This document shows positions 35,329 to 43,675 of a stretch of DNA of 64,000 bases, piece after piece (the first letter of the stretch is position 1; every line of letters starts with the position of its first letter). Origin of the DNA: an uncultured Pseudomonadota bacterium (lineage in GTDB: Bacteria > Pseudomonadota > Gammaproteobacteria > Steroidobacterales > Steroidobacteraceae). The stretch covers positions 62,001 through 126,000 of the forward strand of contig CAIRLC010000044.1 in assembly GCA_903879335.1 (NCBI GenBank). The letters are read 5' to 3'. The position numbers and the translations under genes were made by a program. The notes beneath the pieces were generated by a model that worked only from the letters and a program-made list of their open reading frames with translations, was not told the DNA's origin and made no database searches.

Positions 35329-36873
35329 ATGGCCGTCGAGGACCCTTATCGCTGGATTGAATCGGTGGCGCAATCGGCCGGACACAGCCTATGCCTTGAG
35401 GACGACCTTGGCCGGCGAATGAGCTATGCGGAGGTCCACCAGTCTGTAGGCCGGTACGGCGCCGTATTGCTCGATTTGGGGGTGCATGTGGGCGACCGGG
35501 TCGCGCTCCTGGTTGAGAAATCCCTAGAGGCTGTGCTGGTCTACCTCGCCTGCTTACGGGTCGGGGCGGCCGTGGTTCCCCTCAATACGGCCTATACCGC
35601 GGCTGAGCTACGCCACTTTATTTCAGACAGCCAACCTCAAGTACTTATTGTCGATCCGGCCAAGACTGAGGCCGCCGTGGAAATCGCAGCGGCGAACGGG
35701 TGCCCTACCGTCGAAACGCTGGGTGCACGCGGTAACGGCTCAATCGCCAACCGGGTTGAGATGCAATCAGTCGGCTCACCTGTCATCTCGATTGCGGCCG
35801 ACACCCTCGCCGCTTTGCTCTATACCTCTGGAACGACCGGCAGGTCGAAGGGGGCCATGATTACTCGCGGCAATTTGGTCGCCAACGCTCAGTGCCTCGC
35901 GAGTAGCTGGCAAATGACCCGTGAGGATCTGTTGGTCCACGTGCTGCCTTTATTCCACGTCCACGGCCTATTTCTTAGTCTGAATACCATGTTCGCCGTC
36001 GGTGCCGCGGTACGAATCCATCGGATATTTGATCCTCGGCTGACAATTGAATCTCTCTCAAACGGCTCCGTATTTATGGGAGTGCCGACTCACTACACGC
36101 GTCTGCTCGCCTGCCCCGAACTCACTCCGGAGGCGGTGAGCGGAGTACGGCTCTTCATCTCTGGATCTGCCCCTCTGCTCAGCGAAACTCATCGAGAATT
36201 TGAGGTTAGAACTAGAAAAGTAATCCTCGAGCGGTACGGCATGACAGAAACGCTCGTGAATACCTCTAATCCTTACACCGGTGTTCGTAAACCCGGATCC
36301 GTAGGGCTGCCGCTACCCGGTGTAGAGCTTCGCATCACCGACCAACGCACCGACGGCGATGGGCCGAACGTCGGGATGATCGAAATTCGTGGACCAAATG
36401 TGTGCGCCGGTTATTGGCGTGCACCCGATCAGACTGCCGCGGATCGGACTGTTGACGGCTATTTCAGATCTGGCGACCTGGGCTTTATCGACTCAGATGG
36501 GTACCTGCATATCTCCGGACGGGCAAAAGATCTCGTGATTACCGGCGGATACAACGTTTATCCCAAAGAAATTGAGTTAGAGCTCGACCGTCTTGACCAG
36601 ATATCTGAAAGCGCCGTTTTTGGGGTGCCTCACCGAGATTTCGGCGAAGCAGTCACAGCAGCCGTCATCCTCAAGCCGAGTGCGGCAATGCACGAAGCGA
36701 CTGTGATTGAGTTGATGCGTAATCGCTTGGCTAGATACAAAGTCCCGAAGCGCGTGATTGTCGTTGACGAGTTACCCAAGAACACGATGGGTAAGATCCA
36801 AAAGAACAAATTGCGAGAGCGCTTTGCCCATCTTTACCTGGATACGTTGGCTAAGCCGAATGGCATACGGTAG
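35329..36873 (+). CDS. AMP-dependent acyl-CoA ligase, malonyl-CoA synthetase (MatB)-like
   Basis: Activates a carboxylic acid with ATP and CoA. The 514-residue protein has the AMP-binding motif LLYTSGTTGRSKGA, LPLFHVHGLF, MGVPTHYTRLL, RLFISGSAPLL, ERYGMTETLVNTSNPYTG and the C-terminal KDLVITGGYNVYPKEIE plus PKNTMGKIQKN with the catalytic lysine. The HVHGLF, MGVPTHYTRLL and NTSNPY segments are characteristic of malonate/methylmalonate ligases of the MatB type, so a short dicarboxylate is the likely substrate. The ATG at 35329 follows AGGAG by 6 bases; an upstream in-frame ATG has no such site. No malonyl-CoA decarboxylase is nearby. Confidence 0.87.
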   Translation: MAVEDPYRWIESVAQSAGHSLCLEDDLGRRMSYAEVHQSVGRYGAVLLDLGVHVGDRVALLVEKSLEAVLVYLACLRVGAAVVPLNTAYTAAELRHFISDSQPQVLIVDPAKTEAAVEIAAANGCPTVETLGARGNGSIANRVEMQSVGSPVISIAADTLAALLYTSGTTGRSKGAMITRGNLVANAQCLASSWQMTREDLLVHVLPLFHVHGLFLSLNTMFAVGAAVRIHRIFDPRLTIESLSNGSVFMGVPTHYTRLLACPELTPEAVSGVRLFISGSAPLLSETHREFEVRTRKVILERYGMTETLVNTSNPYTGVRKPGSVGLPLPGVELRITDQRTDGDGPNVGMIEIRGPNVCAGYWRAPDQTAADRTVDGYFRSGDLGFIDSDGYLHISGRAKDLVITGGYNVYPKEIELELDRLDQISESAVFGVPHRDFGEAVTAAVILKPSAAMHEATVIELMRNRLARYKVPKRVIVVDELPKNTMGKIQKNKLRERFAHLYLDTLAKPNGIR

Positions 36874-36976
36874 TGGATACCGTACCGACCAAGCATCGCC
36901 CTAAATCAGACATGGTTACGTTTCACGCCATCTAAACTACAGTGTAACGTCCAGAATTACGCGGAGAATCTTCAGC

Positions 36977-37858
36977 ATGCTGACTCAATGGCTCTTGTAC
37001 GGAATGGTAGCGCTAGCTCACCTGATCGCCGTCACTGCGTGGGTACGTGCGACCCGCCGGAACAAGCCATCCTCGAAACTAGGCCTCGGGGACGTGATCA
37101 TCGGCATCGTCGTCAACTTCTTGGACACATTAGGCATTGGCTCCTATGCGCAAATTACCTCGCTTTTTAAACTCCGAGGCCGCCCGACGGACGATTTGAT
37201 CCCTGGCACCATGAATGTCGGCAGCGCCATTCCCTCTTTTTTCGGGGCGTTTCTGTTCATCGTCTCTATAAAAGTTGATCCGCTACTGCTTTTTGCAATG
37301 ATCGGCAGCTCCGGTCTTGGTGCTTGGTTTGGCGCCGGACTCGTAAGTCGCATGTCCAAACGTCATATCCAGACGGTGATGGGCTGCGCTTTGTTGGTGG
37401 CGGCCGGATTCCTGGTGATGGGATTACTGGGCTTGATCCCGAACTCCGGGACTGAAATGACGCTCACGGGTTGGCGATTCCTACTCGCCGTAGGGTCAAA
37501 TTTCATTCTGGGCGCGTTGATGTGCATCGGAATCGGTAATTACGCGCCAAGTATGGTTCTGCTATCGATGCTTGGCATGCACCCGATTGCTGCGTATCCC
37601 ATCATGATCGGAAGTGACGGATTGATTATTCCGGTGGCCAGCATTGGCTTTATCCGCTCCGGCCGCTTTGATCATTCCGTCGCGGTGGGGTTAGTGATTG
37701 GTGGGGTCTTGGGAACTTTTGCCGCTTTCCCGTTGGTCACCGCCATCAGTGGCCACTTAAACGCGATGCGCGGTCTCGTGATTCTTGTCGTCCTATATGC
37801 TGCTGTTTCTATGCTGATGGCTGCGAAGCACAACAAAGCACAGGACGCTGGGGCCTGA
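36977..37858 (+). CDS. TSUP (TauE/SafE) family permease
   Basis: A 293-residue polytopic membrane protein with about eight hydrophobic segments. DVIIGIVVNFLDTLGIGSYA near the N terminus and its counterpart GALMCIGIGNYAPSM in the second half are the duplicated signature of TSUP permeases. These export or import sulfite, sulfonates or small organic anions. It follows the MatB-like gene by 103 bases on the same strand, which allows but does not prove a joint role, for example transport of the ligase substrate. GGAGA lies 9 bases before the ATG. Confidence 0.85.
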   Translation: MLTQWLLYGMVALAHLIAVTAWVRATRRNKPSSKLGLGDVIIGIVVNFLDTLGIGSYAQITSLFKLRGRPTDDLIPGTMNVGSAIPSFFGAFLFIVSIKVDPLLLFAMIGSSGLGAWFGAGLVSRMSKRHIQTVMGCALLVAAGFLVMGLLGLIPNSGTEMTLTGWRFLLAVGSNFILGALMCIGIGNYAPSMVLLSMLGMHPIAAYPIMIGSDGLIIPVASIGFIRSGRFDHSVAVGLVIGGVLGTFAAFPLVTAISGHLNAMRGLVILVVLYAAVSMLMAAKHNKAQDAGA

Positions 37859-37938
37859 GCGGGGGGGCCTACGGTTAACATCAGCCTGTCAAAAACCCGT
37901 GGTATAAGCACTAAGTTTCCAAGTTTTAAGAGTGATGC

Positions 37939-38637
37939 ATGAGCGCTTTGCCTTCAAATTTCGAACGTGCTCGGTTAAGACGCGCACTCATTCAACTGGC
38001 GAGTCTGTTAGTCCTTACCTTGCTAGCCAGCGGACTGGTGAGTCTGTTTTCGTTGTGGTCTATGGAGCGGATGCAAGCAAGGATGCTAGAGCGTCAGTCG
38101 GCGCTCCTGAGCGCCGTTGATCATGCCCGCAGCGCACAGGTTTCGTTCAAGATTCAGGTGCAAAGCTGGAAGAATTTATTGCTCCGTGGCGAATCTCGTA
38201 CCAACTACGAGACGGCCATGCACGAATTTGAAGTCAGCGAACGACGAACCGATGCAAACTTACAAAGCGTAATCGACTGGGCGGAGACAACAAAAGACAA
38301 CGAAGCGCGAGAGAGCGCGATAGCCCTACGAGCGGAACATGCGAAAGTTGGAACGGGCTATCGCTTGAATTTACCAACGTCGGAGCAAGTTCCGAAGCTC
38401 CGCGATCAAGCCGACATGGCCGTACGCGGTATCGACCGACCGTTAAATTCGGGTCTCGATGAACTGGTGACGGCGATGCTCGTGGGCGAACGCAAGACCG
38501 AGGGCTTAGATCGCGCCACGGCGATCGACCGTTTTGCGACCTTATCGCGCATCATCTGGATCTCCATTGGTCTCTCGCTACTGCTGGTGTTGAGCATGCT
38601 TGCTCGAACTCTGCGTGATCCGGCATTAAAGACATGA
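37939..38637 (+). CDS. Orphan two-helix membrane sensor-like protein
   Basis: A 232-residue protein with a membrane helix at about 20-45 (LIQLASLLVLTLLASGLVSL), a helical extracytoplasmic region of about 150 residues and a second membrane helix at about 197-222. Layout and motifs such as QVSFKIQVQSWKNLLLRG resemble four-helix-bundle or PilJ-like sensor domains of chemoreceptors and histidine kinases, but it ends directly after the second helix with no HAMP or output domain. Its stop overlaps the start of the Na/Pi cotransporter gene (ATGA), implying the two proteins work together. Confidence 0.7.
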   Translation: MSALPSNFERARLRRALIQLASLLVLTLLASGLVSLFSLWSMERMQARMLERQSALLSAVDHARSAQVSFKIQVQSWKNLLLRGESRTNYETAMHEFEVSERRTDANLQSVIDWAETTKDNEARESAIALRAEHAKVGTGYRLNLPTSEQVPKLRDQADMAVRGIDRPLNSGLDELVTAMLVGERKTEGLDRATAIDRFATLSRIIWISIGLSLLLVLSMLARTLRDPALKT

Positions 38638-40280
38638 ATGCATCGGCGACCGCCTGCGCCGGACTTGGCGTTTTCTTCATTGGGATGCGCCTGGTGTCAT
38701 CCCACCTACGAGAATTGGCATCAGGCAGTATTCGGAAACTGCTGGCCAAAACCTTAGGCCGGCCAGGCGTTGCCTCATTCGCAGGTTTATGCGCTGGAGC
38801 GCTGACGCAGTCCACTAGCGCAGTGACCTTCATCGCGACGGGTCTAGTCGCCGCAGGCGCGTTGACACTGACTGTTGCTGTTGCCATGTTGGCTTGGGCA
38901 AACGCAGGAACGGCGGCACTCGTCCTTCTGGCTTCGCTGAATGTACATGCCCTCGCTCTTTATCTACTGGGCATCATCGGTTTGGCCTTTTTTAACGGAC
39001 TAGATCAGCAAGCGCGCTTCAGGCACGCCGTGTATGCGTTATTCGGACTAGGACTACTTTTACTCGGCCTGACGCTGGTCAAACAGGCCGTTGCTGAGGT
39101 TCGTGACGATTACTGGGTGCGCGACTTTATCGAATTCACTGCGTCCGGCGCCGGCATCTCTCTGCTTGCCGGGTTTGTTCTCGCGACAGCGTTACAGTCG
39201 TCGTCTGTCGTGGCCGCGCTGGCTCTTCCATTAGCCGCTGCGGGGCTATTAAACCTGCACGGAATGACCTTGCTCATTTTAGGTGCCTGCGCAGGCTCAG
39301 GTGCCGCGGTTGTCCTCGTATCCTCAAGCCTAGAAGGACCAGCACGACAACTTGCGATGACGCAAGGCATCATCCGTAGCCTAGCCTCATTGCTATTGCT
39401 ACCCCTCGTGCTTGCGGAAGGCCACGGCTACCCCATAGGGTTAGCGACCGCCGCCGAGGCCGTGACTCTGGATTTACCGGCCCAAGTGGGACAAGTGTTC
39501 TTATACGTGCAACTTGTAGGAATCGTGATCGCCTGGACGTTGAAACGCCCCGTATTGAGTTTGGCGGCTTGGGCTGCGCCGTCCGGGCCGGGCGACACGC
39601 TGTCGAAACCGGCTTACTTATATGACGATGCGGTCGGGGACCCTGGGACTGCGCTCGAATTAGTCCGACTTGAGCACGTCCGTCTGATTAATGCATTACC
39701 TGACTATCTGGAAGACTTACGCGACGATGGCGAGCGCAATCCGAATGCACCGCCGCTATCCCTTCGCGCTTCGGCGAGCGACACTGTGGCCGTTCAGATG
39801 GAAGATTTCCTCACCGAACTGATCCGAGAAAACCCGGAGATGTCGACCGAGCATATTTTCGACGCCCGCCGCCGCATTGGTGACCTGACAGCGTTGCAGA
39901 AGTCATTGGCAAAGTTCGTCAGCGAACTCAGCGCAATCCCGGCCGTCGAGCGCCCTGCCTTCGTACGCTCCCTCGTGGAAGGCCTGCACGCCTTACTCAT
40001 GGTGGTCGCTGAAGCCTGCGACCAAAAATCCCATGACGCACGAGATTTACTGCACGAATTAACCGCTGAGCGCGGCGCGCTTGTAAATCGAGTCCGACAG
40101 GAATTATTGGCCGGGACTGCCGGCTTGGTTCATCGAGAGTCTTTATTGTCTTCCGTATTATTACTAGAACGGGTGTTGTGGATCTTGCGGGAACGGTCGC
40201 CGCTACCCTTCCACCAAGAAGAGAAATCCACTGGCGACGCGACATCCGCTGCCGCTGCGAGCGGTGTTACTCTGGGATGA
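38634..40280 (+). CDS. Na+/phosphate cotransporter family protein with PhoU-like tail
   Basis: A 548-residue protein of the NptA/PNaS family. It has two inverted transport repeats, each with the QS-S motif: LTQSTSAVTFIATGL near 60 and LQSSSVVAALALPL near 187, with intervening hydrophobic helices to about 315. The C-terminal 230 residues are helical and charged, like PhoU. Such proteins import or balance phosphate; the PhoU-like part may sense it. Translationally coupled to the preceding sensor-like gene. Confidence 0.88.
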   Translation: MNASATACAGLGVFFIGMRLVSSHLRELASGSIRKLLAKTLGRPGVASFAGLCAGALTQSTSAVTFIATGLVAAGALTLTVAVAMLAWANAGTAALVLLASLNVHALALYLLGIIGLAFFNGLDQQARFRHAVYALFGLGLLLLGLTLVKQAVAEVRDDYWVRDFIEFTASGAGISLLAGFVLATALQSSSVVAALALPLAAAGLLNLHGMTLLILGACAGSGAAVVLVSSSLEGPARQLAMTQGIIRSLASLLLLPLVLAEGHGYPIGLATAAEAVTLDLPAQVGQVFLYVQLVGIVIAWTLKRPVLSLAAWAAPSGPGDTLSKPAYLYDDAVGDPGTALELVRLEHVRLINALPDYLEDLRDDGERNPNAPPLSLRASASDTVAVQMEDFLTELIRENPEMSTEHIFDARRRIGDLTALQKSLAKFVSELSAIPAVERPAFVRSLVEGLHALLMVVAEACDQKSHDARDLLHELTAERGALVNRVRQELLAGTAGLVHRESLLSSVLLLERVLWILRERSPLPFHQEEKSTGDATSAAAASGVTLG

Positions 40281-40304
40281 CTTGAACCTATTGGAGACAC
40301 TACC

Positions 40305-42026
40305 GTGCACATCAGACGCCAGATAGCCGCTTTAATGTTGGCATTTGTCGCGACAGCCAATGCTGGCCAACGTCCATATGACGTTCTGATCAAAAACGGT
40401 CATGTGATTGACGGCTCGGGCTCGCCTTGGTATGCCGCTGACGTTGGGATTCTGGATGGTCACATTGTTGCCATTGGCAAGCTTGAAGAGAAAAATGCCG
40501 CTCAAGTCATTGATGCGCATGATCAAATTGTGGCGCCGGGCTTTGTTGACATGCTCGGCCAATCAGAATTCTCAATTCTCGTAGATCCCCGGCTTCCATC
40601 CAAGATTTATCAGGGCATTACCACTGAAATCACCGGCGAGGGTGGCTCAGCAGCACCTGCGACAGGGACCGCCGCTACCGACTTGCGGGTTGATCTGTCG
40701 CATTACGGCCTTGACCTTAATTGGACCGATTTCGCCAGCTACTTCGCCCGGCTTGAACAGCAGGGTATCGGTATCAACCTCGGGTCGTATGTGGGCGCAA
40801 CGACGCTGCGAAAGGCGGTGATTGGTAATGACAATCGTACGGCCACCGCTGATGAGCTGCTACGGATGAGAAGCCTTGTGCGTACCGCCATGCAGCAAGG
40901 GGCACGAGGAGTTTCAACATCTCTGGAGTACGCCCCTGCCCCGTATGCGAGCACCGAGGAACTGATCGCTCTGGCTCAAGAAGCATCCATCGCCGGCGGC
41001 ATCTATGCAACACATATGCGCTCGGAGGGTGACGGTATTGACACTGCGCTCGATGAGACTTTCCGTATTGCTCGCGAGGCGAAAATTCCAGTCGAAATCT
41101 GGCACCTGAAAACCGGCGGTAAGTCGAATTGGGGCCATATGTCGACGGTCGTCGGAAAAATCAATGCCGCGCGGTCCGAAGGACTCGATATCGCAGCAGA
41201 CACCTACGCCTACACGGCTTGGTTTAATGATATGTCAGCCTTCGTACCGCCTTGGGCCCACGACGGCGGCAAAGAAAAACTATTGGATCGCTTAAGAGAC
41301 CCAGTCGCTCGTGCCCGGATCAAGGCCGATATGCTTCGATCTAGCGCTGAGTGGGATAACGAGTGGCAAGAAGTTGCCGGTCCAGAGGGTATCCTAGTGG
41401 GAGTTGTGCACAATCCTGCCCTGAAGCCGTTGCAAGGGCGAACGATCAAAGAAATTGCAGACGAACGTCGCGCAGACCCGATGGATGTCTTACTGGATAT
41501 CCTCGCTGACGATCAAGCCTCGTCGGAATGCGCAGTTTTTGGCATGAATGAAGCAGACGTCTCCCTCGCACTCATCCAGCCTTGGACCTCTGTCAATAAC
41601 GACAGTTCTGGGGCGTCTATCGAAGGCATTTTGGGTTCGTTCCATCCGCATCCTCGTGCATTTGGGACTTTCCCAAGAATCCTGCGCAAGTATGTACGCG
41701 ACGAACACAAGTTGTCTCTCGAGGATGCGATACGAAAATTCACTTCGTTACCTGCTTCCCGAATGCGGCTCGCAGATCGTGGGATGCTGAAAATCGGCTT
41801 ATGGGCCGACGTGGTCATTTTCGACCCTGAGACAATTTCCGATCACGCCACCTTTGCTGAACCGAACCAACTCTCAACAGGAATGGACTGGGTCCTCGTG
41901 AATGGGCAGCCAGTCATTGCCCACGGTCAAATGACCGGAGCCCGCCCAGGCCACGTGCTCCGGGGGCCGGGATATCTGGCTCCGAGTACAAATCTAAAGA
42001 ACAAACAGAAAAAGGACCTATCATGA
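40305..42026 (+). CDS. Exported amidohydrolase, D-aminoacylase-like, altered metal site
   Basis: A 573-residue amidohydrolase with a signal peptide (RQIAALMLAFVATANA). YDVLIKNGHVIDGSGSPWY and the later YATHMRSEGDGI, IWHLKTGGK and LPASRMRLADRG follow N-acyl-D-amino-acid deacylases. Where these have PGFIDxHxHxD, this protein reads PGFVDMLGQSEFS (78-90), losing both histidines, and the GNCG loop is GEGG (111-114). A changed metal site or a distinct subfamily with a different reaction is likely. The start is GTG with GGAG upstream. It overlaps the MAPEG gene by 4 bp. Confidence 0.8.
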   Translation: MHIRRQIAALMLAFVATANAGQRPYDVLIKNGHVIDGSGSPWYAADVGILDGHIVAIGKLEEKNAAQVIDAHDQIVAPGFVDMLGQSEFSILVDPRLPSKIYQGITTEITGEGGSAAPATGTAATDLRVDLSHYGLDLNWTDFASYFARLEQQGIGINLGSYVGATTLRKAVIGNDNRTATADELLRMRSLVRTAMQQGARGVSTSLEYAPAPYASTEELIALAQEASIAGGIYATHMRSEGDGIDTALDETFRIAREAKIPVEIWHLKTGGKSNWGHMSTVVGKINAARSEGLDIAADTYAYTAWFNDMSAFVPPWAHDGGKEKLLDRLRDPVARARIKADMLRSSAEWDNEWQEVAGPEGILVGVVHNPALKPLQGRTIKEIADERRADPMDVLLDILADDQASSECAVFGMNEADVSLALIQPWTSVNNDSSGASIEGILGSFHPHPRAFGTFPRILRKYVRDEHKLSLEDAIRKFTSLPASRMRLADRGMLKIGLWADVVIFDPETISDHATFAEPNQLSTGMDWVLVNGQPVIAHGQMTGARPGHVLRGPGYLAPSTNLKNKQKKDLS

Positions 42027-42391
42027 CCATCGCTTATTGGTGCATTTTGATTGCCGGGCTGTTGCCGTACCTTGCAACCGGCATCGCGAAGTCAGGCGGC
42101 GGCTATGACAACCGCAATCCGCGGGATTGGCTCGCCAAGCAAACCGGCCAACGAGCCCGCGCTAATGCGGCACAAAAAAATTCATTCGAAGCCTTTCCAT
42201 TTTTTGCCGCGGCCGTGTTGGTTGCGCACGCTGCGCACGGCCCGCAGGCCCGGGTAGATACTTACGCGGAACTCTTCATCGCTGCCCGTGTCTTGTATGT
42301 GGTTGCCTATATTTACGATTACGCCCTGATGCGCTCATTGTTTTGGGTCGTAGGTATCGGCTCGGTAATCGCGATTTTTTCAGCCGCGTAA
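42023..42391 (+). CDS. MAPEG family membrane protein
   Basis: A 122-residue protein with about four membrane helices and the MAPEG pattern (NPRDWLAKQTGQRARANAAQ, then NSFEAFPFFAAAVLVAHAA, and a terminal LFWVVGIGSVIAIF). Eukaryotic members use glutathione; bacterial ones are mostly uncharacterised. AAGGA lies 6 bases before the ATG, which overlaps the amidohydrolase stop (ATGA), so the pair is co-translated. Confidence 0.88.
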   Translation: MTIAYWCILIAGLLPYLATGIAKSGGGYDNRNPRDWLAKQTGQRARANAAQKNSFEAFPFFAAAVLVAHAAHGPQARVDTYAELFIAARVLYVVAYIYDYALMRSLFWVVGIGSVIAIFSAA

Positions 42392-42415
42392 GCGGCTAAG
42401 TTCTTAGGAGAAGTT

Positions 42416-42874
42416 ATGTCCCGTCAGCTCTTAGCTTTATCAGCACTCGTTATATGCGGCATCGGTCTTGCCTTTGCCCACGATTCCCATACGAAAGCGG
42501 AACAGGCGAATGATTACCGACATGGGCTTTACGGAGCTATTGCCTGGAATTTTGCGCCGCTCGGCGCCATGGCGCAGGGTAAGGCCCCGTTTGATAAATC
42601 CGAGGCTACAACCCGCGCAGCACGCGTTGCTGCCCTAGCCGAAATGCTTCCTGAGGCGTTCCCAGAGGGTTCAGCGATCAAAGGGAAGACGGAAGCCAAG
42701 GCCGCGATTTGGGAACACCGTCCTGAATTTGACGCGCTGCTGAAGAAATTCATCAGCAAAACGGAAGCGCTGAGTGAGGGCGCTAAAACAGCCGATGCCG
42801 AGAAACTTAAGACATTAGTACTCGACACCCGAGCCGTTTGTAAGGAATGTCACGAGAAGTACAAGGAAGATTGA
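42416..42874 (+). CDS. Cytochrome c', class II
   Basis: A 152-residue periplasmic c-type cytochrome. The signal peptide (LLALSALVICGIGLAFA) is followed by a four-helix-bundle-like sequence, and the haem site CKECH lies at 142-146 close to the C terminus, as in cytochrome c' and cytochrome c556. These bind NO or transfer electrons. AGGAG precedes the ATG. Its stop directly abuts the stop of the convergent cytochrome b561 gene. Confidence 0.9.
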   Translation: MSRQLLALSALVICGIGLAFAHDSHTKAEQANDYRHGLYGAIAWNFAPLGAMAQGKAPFDKSEATTRAARVAALAEMLPEAFPEGSAIKGKTEAKAAIWEHRPEFDALLKKFISKTEALSEGAKTADAEKLKTLVLDTRAVCKECHEKYKED

Positions 42875-43570
42875 CTACATCAGAACGCTCGGAAGTGGCG
42901 GCGCGATGCGAATCAACCACACCAATAGCGCGGCGCAGACGACCAATATGACGATTGCGAGTCCGAGTCGGTGACTGCTGATCGCAGCCGACTCGGGCAC
43001 GCCGTGCCGGCGCCCCGTCAGGAGCGCCCGCACGAGATCCTCCTTGAGGACCACCTTGTAGAAAATGACTGCGATGACGTGCAGAGCGATCGCCACCATT
43101 AAGCAATCAGCCACCAATTCGTGCAGACCAGATAGCTTATTGCTGGTCGAATGACTGACCCAAGCGTAGAACGGTCCGGCGCTATCCGTCTCATCGTTGG
43201 AGAAGAGTCCTAATGAGGCCTGCGCCCCTACTAAGAGGAGGAGCAGCAGGATCATCCAGCCACCTGTAGGCGTATGGCCACTGATCGGCGGCGATTCCCG
43301 CTGAAAGACGGCGCGCAGATAGCTAAAGGTTGCCTTCGGGCCACGTAAAAAATCGGAAAACCGGGCATGTGCCGGGCCTACAAAACCCCAAAATAGGCGA
43401 AAGGCAATCAGCACCAGTGCCGTGGCACCACAAATTTCATGCGCAAGAAAAGGAATGTATTGGTAAAACCAAGCCGACAGGAAGGCGCCGCTGACGCACA
43501 GAAATAAAACCCAGTGAAATAGGCGCGTCGGGATATCCCAAATCAATGTCCCACTTGTTTGAGGCTTCAT
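42875..43570 (-). CDS. Cytochrome b561 family membrane protein
   Basis: A 231-residue di-haem membrane cytochrome of the bacterial b561/Ni-Fe-hydrogenase b-subunit type. Helices carry candidate haem histidines in RLFHWVLFLC near 18, FLAHEICGATALVL near 43, LHELVADCL near 148 and ALHVIAVIFYKVV near 162. The ATG at 43570 follows GGGAG by 6 bases. Such proteins often accompany cytochrome c', which faces it here tail to tail, suggesting an electron transfer pair between membrane and periplasm. Confidence 0.88.
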   Translation of the reverse strand: MKPQTSGTLIWDIPTRLFHWVLFLCVSGAFLSAWFYQYIPFLAHEICGATALVLIAFRLFWGFVGPAHARFSDFLRGPKATFSYLRAVFQRESPPISGHTPTGGWMILLLLLLVGAQASLGLFSNDETDSAGPFYAWVSHSTSNKLSGLHELVADCLMVAIALHVIAVIFYKVVLKEDLVRALLTGRRHGVPESAAISSHRLGLAIVILVVCAALLVWLIRIAPPLPSVLM

Positions 43571-43675
43571 CGCACACTCCCTCAGCACTTCTAGGCATTG
43601 CTATGATTACATGAGCCGGATCGCCTGTGCAGGTTCGGTATTCCGAAATTCTGGTTAGCCGTGCGGACTACTGCC

